From NCBI RefSeq assembly GCF_014084125.1, contig NZ_CP048405.1, positions 62,001-126,000 of the forward strand: a DNA stretch of 64,000 bases. The letters are read 5' to 3'. Below the pieces are notes generated by a model. It saw only the letters and a program-made list of their open reading frames with translations. It did no database searches and had not been told where the DNA came from. The position numbers and the translations under genes are program-made. Numbering within the stretch: position 1 is the first letter of the stretch; each line of letters starts with the position of its first letter. The stretch is from Streptacidiphilus sp. PB12-B1b (GTDB taxonomy: Bacteria; Actinomycetota; Actinomycetes; Streptomycetales; Streptomycetaceae). Shown one piece after another: positions 49,218 to 58,491 of this stretch.

Positions 49218-49928
49218 TCAGCTGAGCAGGCGGGCGACGGTCCCCATGGGATCGGCTATCAGCCGCCGGCTGGCGGCCTCGGCGGCCTCGGGATCGCCGG
49301 AGGCGATGGCCTCGACCAGGGCGCGGTGCGAGTCCAGGTCGACTTCGGGCATCTCCTGGTCGCCGAAGGCGGCCCGCATGGACTCGCGCACCGAGGCGCT
49401 GAAGTAGCGGTACACCTCGGTCAGTGCCGGGTTGTGCGCGGACTCGACCAGGGCGGTGTGGAACTCCAGGTCGTGCTCGACGCTGGCCTCGCGTCCGGGC
49501 CGCTCGGGCTCGGTGAGCAGGACGTGCGCCTCGGCGTCCAGGGCGGCGTGCATCCGGGCCAGGTCCTCCGGCGTGTGCCGGACCGCGGCCAGCCGGGCGG
49601 CCTCGTTCTCCAGCGCCGACCGGACCTCCAGCACGTCCCGCACCCCGGAGCGCTGCACCCCGTGCAGCACGGCGGCCGGGTCGCTGGTGGAGCGGACGAA
49701 GGTGCCCTCGCCCTGCCGCGACTGCAGCATCCCGGCGTGCACCAGCACCCGCACGGCCTCCCGCACGGTGTTCCGGCCCACCTGCAGCTGCTCGGCGAGT
49801 TCGTGCTCGGTCGGGATCCGATCCCCCACCTGCCAGCTGCCACTGCTCAACTGCGCCCGCAGCTGCTCGATCGCCGCGTCCACCAACGAGGTCCGCCCGG
49901 CCGCCTGCAGGCTCCCGCCACCACTCAT
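49218..49928 (-). CDS. FadR-subfamily GntR transcriptional regulator
   Basis: A 236-residue regulator with the GntR winged helix (LSSGSWQVGDRIPTEHELAE, VGRNTVREAVRVLVHAGML) and an all-helical FCD effector domain with the metal-site residues in VEHDLEFHTALV and SHRALVEAI. GGGAGGA lies seven bases before the ATG. It is encoded directly upstream of the MFS gene on the same strand, so regulation of that transporter by a small acid is likely. Confidence 0.9.
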   Translation of the reverse strand: MSGGGSLQAAGRTSLVDAAIEQLRAQLSSGSWQVGDRIPTEHELAEQLQVGRNTVREAVRVLVHAGMLQSRQGEGTFVRSTSDPAAVLHGVQRSGVRDVLEVRSALENEAARLAAVRHTPEDLARMHAALDAEAHVLLTEPERPGREASVEHDLEFHTALVESAHNPALTEVYRYFSASVRESMRAAFGDQEMPEVDLDSHRALVEAIASGDPEAAEAASRRLIADPMGTVARLLS

Positions 49929-50019
49929 CGCCCGGTCCTCCCGTTGCCCGACATCCTCTTGCCCAGTCATCCTACAACTACCTGGATCGTTACTGACCAC
50001 GGACCTCGAGGACGACCTG

Positions 50020-50667
50020 TCAGCGGCCCTGGGTGATCGAACCGTCGATGACGAAGCCCTTGGCCGGGCCGTCGGTGATGACCGCCTCGGCACCGTAGCG
50101 GTAGCGGTGTGAGGTGTCGTACTCGCCGCCCCGCCTGTCGGGATCGCTGAGCACGGTCACGATTCCCTCGTCCTCGTGGTCGTCGACCAGCACGTAGATG
50201 GGGATGCCTGCCCGTGCGTAGGCGCGGCGCTTGCGCACCCGATCCCGCTTGCGGTCCTTGTGGCCGGGCGAGACGACCTCGATGACGACCTGCACGCCTG
50301 CGGCGTCGACGCCGAGGCCCTCGGTGTCGGGCGCCAGGTCGAGGTCCTCCAAGGCGATGAAGACGTCCGGGACGGTCGCCTTCAACCCGTGGATCACGTT
50401 GGTGTCCTGGAACGCGGCGAACTCGGTGTCCCGGAGAAAGGCGTCGAGGGCCCGGCGGAGGCGGTTGGCGATGACCGCGTGGCGGCGGCGTCCGGTGGGC
50501 GACACTTCGATGGACCCCTCGATGATCTCGGCTCGGTAGCCCTCGGGGAGATCCATGGACTTCCACGCCTGCCACAGGACCTGGTCGAGATCATCTGATT
50601 CGAGCGTCTCCTGGTCCGCGACGGATTCCTGAGCCACGACGGCCTCCTCTTCCGAAAGCGCGGTCAT
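50020..50667 (-). CDS. Uma2-family restriction-endonuclease-fold protein
   Basis: A 215-residue Uma2 protein: YRAEIIEGSIEVSPTGRRRHAVIANRL, VPDVFIALEDLDL and VVIEVVSPGHKDRKRDRVRKRRAYARAGIPIYVLVD. The pattern D..E-x-V gives the PD-(D/E)XK active site. Function is not settled; the family is abundant in Streptomyces and cyanobacteria. The start at 50667 has GAGGAGG nine bases upstream. It stands alone. Confidence 0.88.
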   Translation of the reverse strand: MTALSEEEAVVAQESVADQETLESDDLDQVLWQAWKSMDLPEGYRAEIIEGSIEVSPTGRRRHAVIANRLRRALDAFLRDTEFAAFQDTNVIHGLKATVPDVFIALEDLDLAPDTEGLGVDAAGVQVVIEVVSPGHKDRKRDRVRKRRAYARAGIPIYVLVDDHEDEGIVTVLSDPDRRGGEYDTSHRYRYGAEAVITDGPAKGFVIDGSITQGR

Positions 50668-50798
50668 CGGGAAGCACCTCCTCTCAAGTGTGGGCAGCTG
50701 CGGCATGCCGACACAAGCCGCACCTGGAAACTACGCCGAGTGTGTGCGGGTACGGAGAGTCAGTAAGGCTATCCACCCGGATAGGCGAATATGAGGGG

Positions 50799-51650
50799 TC
50801 AGGGCTGGGGGTAGAGGCGTTCGAGGACGGCGGCGACGCCGTCGGCGTCGTTGCTGAGGGTGACCTCGTCGGCGGCGGTGAGGAGGGCGGGGTGGGCGTT
50901 GGCCATGGCGACGCCGCAGGCGGCCCAGCGGAACATGGGCAGGTCGTTGGGCATGTCGCCGAAGGCGATGGCGCGGTCCTTGGTGATGCCGAGGCGGGCC
51001 GCGGCCAGTGCCAGGCCGGTGGCCTTGGACAGGCCGAGCGGCAGCACCTCGACGAAGCCCGGGCCGGACACCACCACGTCCACCAGCTGCCCGGCGATCT
51101 CCCGCGCGGTGCGGGCCAGCTCGTCGTCGCCGAGGGCGGGGTGCTGGAGGAACATCCGGGTGATGGGCTTGGCCCAGAAGTCCGCCGGGTCGGCGGCGGC
51201 CATGGGCTCGTCGCCGGGCATCCGGTAGCCCGGGCCGACCAGGATGACGCCGTCCAGGCCGTCCTGCCCGACCGCGACGCCCAGCGGGCCGGTCTCGGCC
51301 TCGATCTTGGCCAGGGCGGTCCGGGCCAGCTGCCGGTCCAGGGTCACCGAGGTCAGCTCGCGGTGCGCGCCCGCGTCGTACAGCTGCGCGCCCTGGCCGC
51401 AGACGGCGAGGCCGGTGTAGCCGATGGCGTCCAGGGTGGGGCGGGTCCAGGACGCCGAGCGCCCGGTGACCACGATGTGCACCGCCCCGGCGGCGGTGGC
51501 CGCCGCCAGCGCGCGCCGGGTGCGCTCCGACACGGTGTGGTCGGAGCGCAGCAGCGTGCCGTCGAGGTCGGTGGCGACCAGGTCGAACACCCGGTCGGAC
51601 GGGCGGTGGGCAGGCAGGCGCTGGTCGGACGGTCGGTCGGGCGGGTTCAC
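50799..51650 (-). CDS. Cof-type HAD-family phosphatase (coupled to serS)
   Basis: A 283-residue HAD hydrolase: [40 protein letters not shown] and [14 protein letters not shown]. The GTG start overlaps the serS stop (GTGA), so it is translationally coupled to seryl-tRNA synthetase. It resembles the HAD gene at 35888 in all motifs and may dephosphorylate a sugar phosphate or cofactor. The link with serS is operonic only. Confidence 0.88.
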   Translation of the reverse strand: MNPPDRPSDQRLPAHRPSDRVFDLVATDLDGTLLRSDHTVSERTRRALAAATAAGAVHIVVTGRSASWTRPTLDAIGYTGLAVCGQGAQLYDAGAHRELTSVTLDRQLARTALAKIEAETGPLGVAVGQDGLDGVILVGPGYRMPGDEPMAAADPADFWAKPITRMFLQHPALGDDELARTAREIAGQLVDVVVSGPGFVEVLPLGLSKATGLALAAARLGITKDRAIAFGDMPNDLPMFRWAACGVAMANAHPALLTAADEVTLSNDADGVAAVLERLYPQP

Positions 51651-52927
51651 CGGGTGATCGGCTCCAGCACCGGGCGTCCGCCCAGGTACGGGCGCAGCGC
51701 CTCCGGCACGGTGACCGAGCCGTCCGCCTGCTGGTGCGTCTCCAGGATCGCCACGATGGTCCGCGGGACGGCGCACAGCGTGCCGTTCAGCGTGGCCAGC
51801 GGGCGGTTCCGGCCCTCCGCGCCGCGCATCCGGATGTCCAGCCGGCGGGCCTGGAACTCGGTGCAGTTGGAGGTGGAGGTCAGCTCGCGGAACTTGCCCT
51901 GGGTGGGGATCCACGCCTCGATGTCGAACTTGCGGTACGCGGACGCGCCGAGGTCGCCGGAGGCCACGTCGATCACCCGGTAGGCCAGGTCGAGCTTGTT
52001 GAGGAAGTCCTTCTCCCAGCCGAGCAGCCGGATGTGCTCGGCCTCGGCGTCCTCCGGCGCGACGTAGGAGAACATCTCGACCTTGTCGAACTGGTGCACG
52101 CGGATGATGCCCCGGGTGTCCTTGCCGTAGGTCCCGGCCTCGCGGCGGAAGCAGGGCGAGAACCCGGCGTAGCGCAGCGGCAGCTGCTCCGCGTCGATGA
52201 TCTCGTCCATGTGGTACGCCGCCAGCGGCACCTCGGACGTGCCGACCAGGTAGAAGTCGTCCTCCTCCAGCCGGAAGACGTTCTCCGCGGCCTGGCCGAG
52301 GAAGCCGGTGCCCTCCATGGCGCGGGGCTTGACCAGCGCCGGGGTCAGCATCGGGGTGAAGCCGGCCTCCACCGCCTGGGCGATGGCCATGTTGACCAGC
52401 GCCAGCTCCAGCAGCGCGCCGATGCCGGTGAGGTAGTAGAAACGCGAGCCGGAGACCTTGGCGGCGCGCTCGATGTCGATGGCCCCGAGGATCCGGCCCA
52501 GCTCGACGTGGTCGCGGGGCTCGAAGCCCTCGGCGGCGAAGTCGCGCGGGGTGCCGACGTGCTCCAGGGTGGCGAAGTCCTCCTCGCCGCCGATCGGGAC
52601 GTCCGGGTGGAGCAGGTTGGCGAGCTGCCCGAGCAGCCGCTGCGCCTCCTGCTCGGCCTCGTTCTGCTCGGTGTTGGCGGCCTTCACCTCGGCCGCGAGG
52701 ACGCCGGTGCGCTTGAGCAGCTCGGCCTTCTCCTCACCCTGGGCCCTGGGGATGAGCTTGCCCAGCTGCTTCTGCTCGTTGCGCAGCTCGTCGTAGCGCG
52801 AACCGGACGATCGGCGCCGTTCGTCGGCGCGCAGGAGCGAGTCGACGAGGGCGACGTCCTCTCCTCGGGCGCGCTGCGATGCGCGCACACGGTCGGGGTC
52901 CTCACGAAGCAGACGAAGGTCAATCAC
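51647..52927 (-). CDS. serS: Seryl-tRNA synthetase
   Basis: A 426-residue class II synthetase. The N-terminal [15 protein letters not shown] begins the tRNA-binding coiled-coil arm (about 30-100). Motif 2 is [15 protein letters not shown]; motif 3 includes [28 protein letters not shown] is also typical. The GTG start has no strong ribosome site. The long upstream gap carries DnaA-box-like repeats. The HAD gene follows with a four-base overlap. Confidence 0.97.
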   Translation of the reverse strand: MIDLRLLREDPDRVRASQRARGEDVALVDSLLRADERRRSSGSRYDELRNEQKQLGKLIPRAQGEEKAELLKRTGVLAAEVKAANTEQNEAEQEAQRLLGQLANLLHPDVPIGGEEDFATLEHVGTPRDFAAEGFEPRDHVELGRILGAIDIERAAKVSGSRFYYLTGIGALLELALVNMAIAQAVEAGFTPMLTPALVKPRAMEGTGFLGQAAENVFRLEEDDFYLVGTSEVPLAAYHMDEIIDAEQLPLRYAGFSPCFRREAGTYGKDTRGIIRVHQFDKVEMFSYVAPEDAEAEHIRLLGWEKDFLNKLDLAYRVIDVASGDLGASAYRKFDIEAWIPTQGKFRELTSTSNCTEFQARRLDIRMRGAEGRNRPLATLNGTLCAVPRTIVAILETHQQADGSVTVPEALRPYLGGRPVLEPITR

Positions 52928-53588
52928 GTGGACGAGCCTACCGGTCGGTCGGCGTCGGACGCCGCCGCATTACCGTGCGGTGGCGCTGCGCCGCCGGGTC
53001 GCCGCGGGGTGCGCGGACCGGGAGGGCTTTTCTCTCGATGATCACTTCTTGATAGGCTCTGTCATGTTCTGGGTGCTATGCGTTGGTTTTTCATCGTGAT
53101 GAGACCGGTGGATTACCTGGGGATAACTGGCCCCGCCCTGTGGATATCTCGGAACAGCCTGGGGATTCATAGCTTTGTCCACAGTTGCCGCGCCAGGGCT
53201 GTGGATGCCGGGCCCGCCGAGGGCATCCGGAGCGGCTCCGGCCGGTCCCGTTCCCGGGCGGGCTAAACCTCGGCTCCGCGCACGTTTGCGTGATTTCCGA
53301 TGTCCAGAGGGTCACCGGGGAGTAAACAACCGGCTCGTGTCTGGATTTGTCCGGTTTGCGGGATCGGTACCCGAAGGGCGGCTGTCGAGCCCGCCAGAAG
53401 GCGATGTGTCGACACATCCCCAACCTGTGGATAACTCGCCGCTTCCCCAGAGCCGATCAGCCTGGGGAAAACTCTCCCGGGGAATCCCCAGAAACCCGCG
53501 ATCCCTCGGGAACGCGCCGATCGCAAACGATCATAGATGATCAAGCGCCGTCGCCGTGCAGTCGCAGCCCTGCCCCGGCACGGCCGGG
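52928..53588. other. 660-bp intergenic region between pheA and serS
   Basis: No gene was found. The stretch 53041-53100 is only about 43 % GC by hand count, very unusual in this genome, and lies next to an array of DnaA-box-like repeats (53116 onward). A perfect 16-bp palindrome, GATGTGTCGACACATC, is at 53403-53418. The region must also hold the serS promoter. Confidence 0.7.
53116..53434. promoter_or_regulatory. DnaA-box-like array upstream of serS
   Basis: Three related 15-mers, CCTGGGGATAACTGG, CCTGTGGATATCTCG and CCTGGGGATTCATAG, start at 53116, 53137 and 53158, an exact 21-bp (two-helical-turn) spacing. A perfect TTGTCCACA box follows at 53175-53183, TGTGGATGC at 53200 and a perfect TGTGGATAA (TTATCCACA reversed) at 53426-53434; a further CCTGGGGAAAACTCT is at 53461. 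The phasing and two consensus boxes favour a DnaA-binding region; this is not the dnaA-dnaN origin itself. Confidence 0.6.
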
Positions 53589-54521
53589 CTACTGCTCGCC
53601 GCGTCCGTCGAGGCAGCGCGACAGCCAGTCGGCCGCCTCGGTGAACTCCAGGTCCGAGGTGCCCGGGCGCACCGCCGGCGCCAGCTCGTCCGCGCGCGGG
53701 TACGAGCCCAGGAAGCGCACCTTCGGGCAGATCCGGTGCAGCCCCATCAGCGCCTCGCTCACCCGGCGGTCGGTGATGTGCCCCTCAGCGTCCACCGAGA
53801 AGCAGTACTGGCCCAGCCCCTCGCCGGTGGGGCGGGACTCGATCCGGGTCAGGTTGACGCCGCGCACCGCGAACTCCTGCAGCAGCTCCAGCAGCGCGCC
53901 GGGGTGGTCGTCGGCCAGCCAGAACACCGAGGAGGTCTTGTCCGCGCCGGTCGGCGCGGCCGTCCGCCCGGGGCGGCCGACCAGGACGAAGCGGGTGGTG
54001 GCGGTGGACGCGTCGTGGATCTCCGAGGCCAGCGGCTCCAGCCCGTACAGCGGCGCGGCGAACTCCCCGGCGAAGGCCCCGTCGAAGCGGCCCTCCTGCA
54101 CCAGCCGCGCGCCGTCCGCGTTGGACGCCGCCGACTCCCACAGCGCGTCCGGCAGGTGCTCCGCCAGCCAGCGCCGGACCTGCGGCTGAGCCACCGGGTG
54201 CCCGGTGACCGTCTTGACGTCGGCCAGGGCCGTCCCGGGGCGGACCAGCAGCGCGAAGGCGATCGGCAGCAGCACCTCGCGGTAGATCATCAGCGGCCTG
54301 CCGGTCGCCAGCTCGTCCAGGGTCGCGGTGACCCCGCCCTCCACCGAGTTCTCGATCGGCACCAGCGCCGCCGCCGCCTCGCCGTTGCGCACCGCGTCCA
54401 GCGCGGCCGGGACCGACACCGAGGGCACCAGCTCGCGGGTGGCCGCCTCCGGCAGCGTGCGCAGCGCCGCCTCGGTGAAGGTCCCCTCGGGGCCGAGGTA
54501 GGTGTAGCGGTGGGGCGACAA
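53589..54521 (-). CDS. pheA: Prephenate dehydratase
   Basis: A 310-residue monofunctional enzyme that converts prephenate to phenylpyruvate. The catalytic part opens YTYLGPEGTFTEAALRTL, with PIENSVEGGV and the T-R-F motif in STATTRFVLVG. The regulatory ACT domain has GALLELLQEFAVRGVNLTRI and ESRP. The TTG start at 54521 has GGAGG five bases upstream, and the longer frame reads non-homologous sequence. Feedback inhibition by phenylalanine is expected from the ACT domain. Confidence 0.95.
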   Translation of the reverse strand: MSPHRYTYLGPEGTFTEAALRTLPEAATRELVPSVSVPAALDAVRNGEAAAALVPIENSVEGGVTATLDELATGRPLMIYREVLLPIAFALLVRPGTALADVKTVTGHPVAQPQVRRWLAEHLPDALWESAASNADGARLVQEGRFDGAFAGEFAAPLYGLEPLASEIHDASTATTRFVLVGRPGRTAAPTGADKTSSVFWLADDHPGALLELLQEFAVRGVNLTRIESRPTGEGLGQYCFSVDAEGHITDRRVSEALMGLHRICPKVRFLGSYPRADELAPAVRPGTSDLEFTEAADWLSRCLDGRGEQ

Positions 54522-54626
54522 GGGGGCCTCCGGGAGCCGAGCCGGGCACGGACGTGGCGCTGCCGGAGCAACGTTAGCCACTCCCTGCACCCAGGGTGGC
54601 ACTGTTCCGCTGCATGGACGCCGCCG

Positions 54627-54654
54627 CCGGCGGGCCGGGCCCCCGGCCCGCCGG
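54627..54654. terminator. Terminator of the dtpA operon
   Basis: A palindrome CCGGCGGGCCGGG paired with CCCGGCCCGCCGG, with a two-base loop, lies just beyond the dtpA stop on the minus strand. Confidence 0.7.
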
Positions 54655-54655
54655 G

Positions 54656-55969
54656 TCAGGACTCCAGCAGCGGTTGGCCGACGTAGTGCCCCGGCCCGGG
54701 TGCGGCGGGCGGGACGGCGTACAGGCCGCTGGACTCGTGCGCGATGAACTGCGAGAGCGCGTCGCCGCGCGACAGCTTGCGCTGCACCGGGACGAAGCCG
54801 GTCAGCGGGTCCGACTGGAAGGCGACGAACAGCAGCCCGGCATCGGGGGAGCCGTCCGGGCGGACCCCGTCGGCGTACGAGTAGCCCCGGCGCAGCATGG
54901 CCGCGCCCTGGTTGGACGAGGCCGCCGCGACCCGGATGTGGGCGTCGCCGGGGACGGCCAGCGAGCCGTCCGGGTTGAGCTTGTCCAGGTCCACCGGCGT
55001 GGTCTCGGTGCCGCCGGAGAGCGGTGCGCCGGACGCCTTGCGGCGGCCGATGACCCGCTCCTGGTAGGTCGGCGTCTGCTCCTCCCAGGTGTTCAGCAGC
55101 ATCCTGATCCGCCGGAAGACGGTGTAGCTGCCGCCCGTCATCCAGGCCGGGCCGTCCTTCGCCTGGACGAAGACCTCCTGGTCGAAGCCGGTGTCGGTGG
55201 GCTTGGGGTTGTTGGTGCCGTCGATCTGGCCCATCAGGTTGCGGGCGGTGCGGGGCTGGGCGGTCGCGCCGGGCGAGCGGCTGAAGCCGCTCATCTGCCA
55301 GCGGAGCACGGCCGCGCCGGCGGCCAGCCGCTGCAGGGTACGCAGGGCGTGGAAGGCGACCAGGTTGTCGTCGGCGCAGACCTGGACCCACAGGTCGCCG
55401 TTGCTGTTGCCGGGCACCAGGGCGTCCGCGGGGAAGGCCGGCAGCGGGGCCAGCTGGGCGGGCAGCCGGGCGCCGAGCCCGGCCTTGGCGAAGACCGCGG
55501 CGCCGAAGCCGAAGGTGACGGTGAGCGAGCTGGGCCCGGCGTCCAGCGCGACGTCGGTGTCCTGCACGCCGGGGGGCGTGCGCCCCTCGGCCATCGCCGC
55601 GGCCGCCGCCGACCAGCGCCGCATCAGCGAGATCAGCCCGGGCCGGGCGGTCCCCGGCGCCAGGTCGAAGGCGGCGGCGTACATCCGGGCCTGCATCGGC
55701 TGGACGATGCCGCCCTGGTGCGCGCCGTAGAAGGGGACGGAGTCCGCGCCCAGCGCGGTCAGCGGCAGGGCGCCGGTGGCGGCGGCGTGCGCCGGGCCGC
55801 CGGGGCGGGTGTCGGCGAGGGCGTAGGCGCCCACGCCGACGGCGGCCCCGACGGTGCCGACCGCCCCGGCGGTGGTCAGCAGCCGCCGCCGGGAGAGCGC
55901 GGCGGGCGCTGCCTCCGGCGCGGGGGGCGCGGCGGGCTTGGGCGACTTCTTGGACTGCTGTGCTGCCAT
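54656..55969 (-). CDS. dtpA: Tat-exported dye-decolorizing peroxidase
   Basis: A 437-residue haem peroxidase. The Tat signal has SRRRLLTTAGAVG followed by a hydrophobic stretch. The distal GxxDG motif is GQIDG (D250) and the proximal haem ligand is H344 in GDAHIRVAA; FRRIRMLLNTWEEQ includes the distal Arg region. In Streptomyces lividans the orthologue is linked to copper trafficking to the oxidase GlxA. It lies four bases after the CopC-CopD gene in the same operon. Confidence 0.93.
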   Translation of the reverse strand: MAAQQSKKSPKPAAPPAPEAAPAALSRRRLLTTAGAVGTVGAAVGVGAYALADTRPGGPAHAAATGALPLTALGADSVPFYGAHQGGIVQPMQARMYAAAFDLAPGTARPGLISLMRRWSAAAAAMAEGRTPPGVQDTDVALDAGPSSLTVTFGFGAAVFAKAGLGARLPAQLAPLPAFPADALVPGNSNGDLWVQVCADDNLVAFHALRTLQRLAAGAAVLRWQMSGFSRSPGATAQPRTARNLMGQIDGTNNPKPTDTGFDQEVFVQAKDGPAWMTGGSYTVFRRIRMLLNTWEEQTPTYQERVIGRRKASGAPLSGGTETTPVDLDKLNPDGSLAVPGDAHIRVAAASSNQGAAMLRRGYSYADGVRPDGSPDAGLLFVAFQSDPLTGFVPVQRKLSRGDALSQFIAHESSGLYAVPPAAPGPGHYVGQPLLES

Positions 55970-55972
55970 GGT

Positions 55973-58021
55973 TCAGCCCACCTGGATGGTCGTGGACACG
56001 GTTGTCTCGTCGATGGCGTCCGAGCGGATGCTGACCGCCATCAACCACTTGCCCTGGAGCGGGAGTTCGACCTTGGAGGCGGCCCAGTGGCCCAGGTCGA
56101 CCTTGGCGACCGGGACCGTCAGCGGGCCCAGGTCCTTGGCCGCCAGCGACAGCGTGACGTCCAGCTCGGGGACGTCCACCGGCTTGCCGCTGCGGTCGAA
56201 CACATAGGCGTGCAGGGTGTTCGGGCCGGTGCGGGCCGGGTCGATGGCGATGTTGACCTTGCCGTCCGCGTTGTCGCCGGGCCCGCCGGTGTCGTACGGC
56301 AGGGTGACGTTGACCGGCTGGTTCTGCGTCGCCGCCAGTGCCGCCGCCTGCTGGGTGACCTCGCGGCCGGGCGGGGCGTTGGTGAGCAGCGTGGTGACCA
56401 CCAGGACGACCACGGCGAAGGCCACCTCCAGCAGCACCGAGCGCAGCAGCATCGTCCGCGCCGGGGAGGCCTCCCGCGCGCGCTGGGAGGCGACGCCGGC
56501 GCGCAGCGCCCGCTGCCGGGCCAGCTGCGCGCGGCGCACCGGGTCGTCGCTCCCGGCCTCGGCGTCCGCGTCGGCCTCCGCCTCGGGGGCTTCGGCTTCG
56601 GGCGCGGCTTCGGCTTCGGCCGCGGCTTCGGGTTCGGGTGCCGGTTCCGGGGCGGGCTGGGTGCGCAGCACCGCGGTCCAGCGCCGGGAGACCCAGGCGG
56701 CGGCCAGCATGATCAGCACCGCGCCGATCTTCACCAGCAGCAGCCGCCCGTAGGTGGTGGTGACCAGCGCCCCCCAGCTGCCCAGGCCGCGCCAGGCCTG
56801 GTAGACGCCGGTGCCGACGAGCGCGGCCACGCAGGTCATGGCGATCGCGGAGAAGCGGCCCACCTGCGCCGCGCCCACCCCGCCCTCGGCCTCGGTCCGG
56901 CGCAGCCCCACCAGGACGGTCGCCAGCCCGCCCAGCCAGCAGGCCATGGACAGGACGTGGACCACGTCCAGCGGCACCGCCAGCCCCACCTGGATGCCGA
57001 CGGAGGCGTGGTCGCCCAGCGCCCAGGTGCAGGCCAGCGCGATGGACAGCACGGCCCAGCCGATGCCCAGGCCGATGCGCAGCCGGTGTTCGGCGGCGTC
57101 CGGCGCCTGCGCGCCCGCCTCCGGTACGTCCGCGTCCGCGTCCGCTGCCGGGGGGCCGCCGATGCCGGCCTGGCCGGCCAGCAGCGACAGGAAGACGCCG
57201 ACCGCCGCCAGCAGCAGCACCCGGACGATCAGCAGCGTGCCCAGGCGTTCGCCGAGGCTCTGCTGAATCAGCGTCAGATCGAACACCCCGCCGAGGCCGG
57301 AGGCGGCCGCGTACGGTCCGCGCAGCAGCAGTTCGGCGACGGTGGCCAGCAGCAGTCCGGCCCAGCCGACCAGCATCAGCCGCTGCACCGACCTCAGCCG
57401 CACCCCGCGCGGCCAGCAGGCCAGCACCATCACCACCGCGCCGACCAGCAGCGCGTACGAGCCGTACTGGACGCTGCGGCTGCCGCCGTACAGGGCGCCG
57501 ACCAGCGCGCTGCCCTTGGTGGCCTGTTCACCGGCGACGGCGGTGGTGCTCGAGGCGTGGCCGTAGGAGAAGGTGAAGGCGCCGGAGACCGGGTGGGTGT
57601 CGGCGGAGATGGCGCGCCAGGCGACGGTGTACGTGCCCTGGGCCAGGCCGGTGGCCAGCCTGACCTGGGCGGTGGTGTCGTCGCTGCCCGCGTGGCCGGT
57701 GGGCCCGGCGTCCACCCGCTTGCCGTTGGGGTCGAACACCCGCAGGTCGTCGGTGGCCAGCGTGACCTGCTCGCTGAAGTGCAGGGTGACCTCGGCGGGC
57801 GCAGTCTGCACCACGGAGTTCTCGGCGGGGTCGGTGGAGAGCAGCGCGGCGTGCGCGGAGGCGGCGGTGGCCCCGGCGAGCATCAGCCCGAGCAGGGCCG
57901 CCAGCACGGCCAGCAGCGAGGCGGCGCGCCGCCGCAGCGGCCGGCGGCCGGGCAGGTTGCGGCCGGGCAGGTTGCGGCCCGGCAGGGCGCGGGCGGGCAG
58001 CGGGCGGGATCGGGTCGGCAT
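55973..58021 (-). CDS. CopC-CopD fusion with C-terminal YtkA-like domain
   Basis: About 682 residues. A signal peptide ends ATAASA, leaving a mature N-terminal His (HAALLSTDPAENS), which with DTHP is the CopC Cu(II) site. Eight or so CopD helices follow, broken by acidic Ala/Glu loops. A C-terminal outer domain (VNVTLPYDTGGPGDNADG, LQGKWLMAVSIRSD) resembles YtkA/FixH. The protein would bind extracellular copper and pass it inward. ATG at 58021 and TTG at 58030 are both possible starts; the latter overlaps the PCuAC stop. Confidence 0.88.
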   Translation of the reverse strand: MPTRSRPLPARALPGRNLPGRNLPGRRPLRRRAASLLAVLAALLGLMLAGATAASAHAALLSTDPAENSVVQTAPAEVTLHFSEQVTLATDDLRVFDPNGKRVDAGPTGHAGSDDTTAQVRLATGLAQGTYTVAWRAISADTHPVSGAFTFSYGHASSTTAVAGEQATKGSALVGALYGGSRSVQYGSYALLVGAVVMVLACWPRGVRLRSVQRLMLVGWAGLLLATVAELLLRGPYAAASGLGGVFDLTLIQQSLGERLGTLLIVRVLLLAAVGVFLSLLAGQAGIGGPPAADADADVPEAGAQAPDAAEHRLRIGLGIGWAVLSIALACTWALGDHASVGIQVGLAVPLDVVHVLSMACWLGGLATVLVGLRRTEAEGGVGAAQVGRFSAIAMTCVAALVGTGVYQAWRGLGSWGALVTTTYGRLLLVKIGAVLIMLAAAWVSRRWTAVLRTQPAPEPAPEPEAAAEAEAAPEAEAPEAEADADAEAGSDDPVRRAQLARQRALRAGVASQRAREASPARTMLLRSVLLEVAFAVVVLVVTTLLTNAPPGREVTQQAAALAATQNQPVNVTLPYDTGGPGDNADGKVNIAIDPARTGPNTLHAYVFDRSGKPVDVPELDVTLSLAAKDLGPLTVPVAKVDLGHWAASKVELPLQGKWLMAVSIRSDAIDETTVSTTIQVG

Positions 58022-58026
58022 GGGCG

Positions 58027-58491
58027 TCAACTCGCGGGCTGGTAGGTCAGCGGCTGGACGGTGGCCTCGACGGTGATCGTCCCGGAGTGCTGGAAGGTCA
58101 GCCGCAGTTCGACGTGGCCGCCGAGCCTGGGCGCGGGGGACAGGCCCATCAGCATGACGTGCCGGCCGTCGCGGGCGAAGGCGGTGCTGCCGTGCGCGGG
58201 CACGGCGACGCCGCCGGTGATCGCGGTCATCGACGTCGCCGTGGACTGGTCCAGCTCGGCGCTCTGCGCGTCGGGGCTGGTGACGCCGGTCAGCCGGTCG
58301 GCGCTGCCGCCGGTGTTGGCGATGTCGAAGTAGGCGACCGCCATGTCGGGGGTGGCCGACAGCGGCACGTACGCGCCGCTGACCGAGATCCTGGCGGGGG
58401 AGGCGGGGGAGGAGCCGTCGGCGGCGCAGGCGGCCAGGGTGAGCCCCAGCGCCGCCGCGCCGGCGGCGCAGAGCAGTCCGGCGCGCCTCAC
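58027..58491 (-). CDS. PCuAC-type copper chaperone lipoprotein
   Basis: A 154-residue lipoprotein (lipobox LTLAAC) with the PCuAC fold: MAVAYFDIANTGGSADRL and GRHVMLMGL. The usual H-Mx10Mx21HxM site is altered: the first His is replaced by Asp in AELDQST, while the later Met and HVM remain. It should bind Cu(I) outside the membrane and pass it to Sco or an oxidase. The GTG start overlaps the Sco stop by four bases (GTGA). Confidence 0.85.
   Translation of the reverse strand: MRRAGLLCAAGAAALGLTLAACAADGSSPASPARISVSGAYVPLSATPDMAVAYFDIANTGGSADRLTGVTSPDAQSAELDQSTATSMTAITGGVAVPAHGSTAFARDGRHVMLMGLSPAPRLGGHVELRLTFQHSGTITVEATVQPLTYQPAS

Noticed and set aside
54290-54571. Alternative longer start for pheA upstream of 54521
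   Set aside because: Sequence above the TTG has no similarity to prephenate dehydratase and GGAGG is placed for the TTG.
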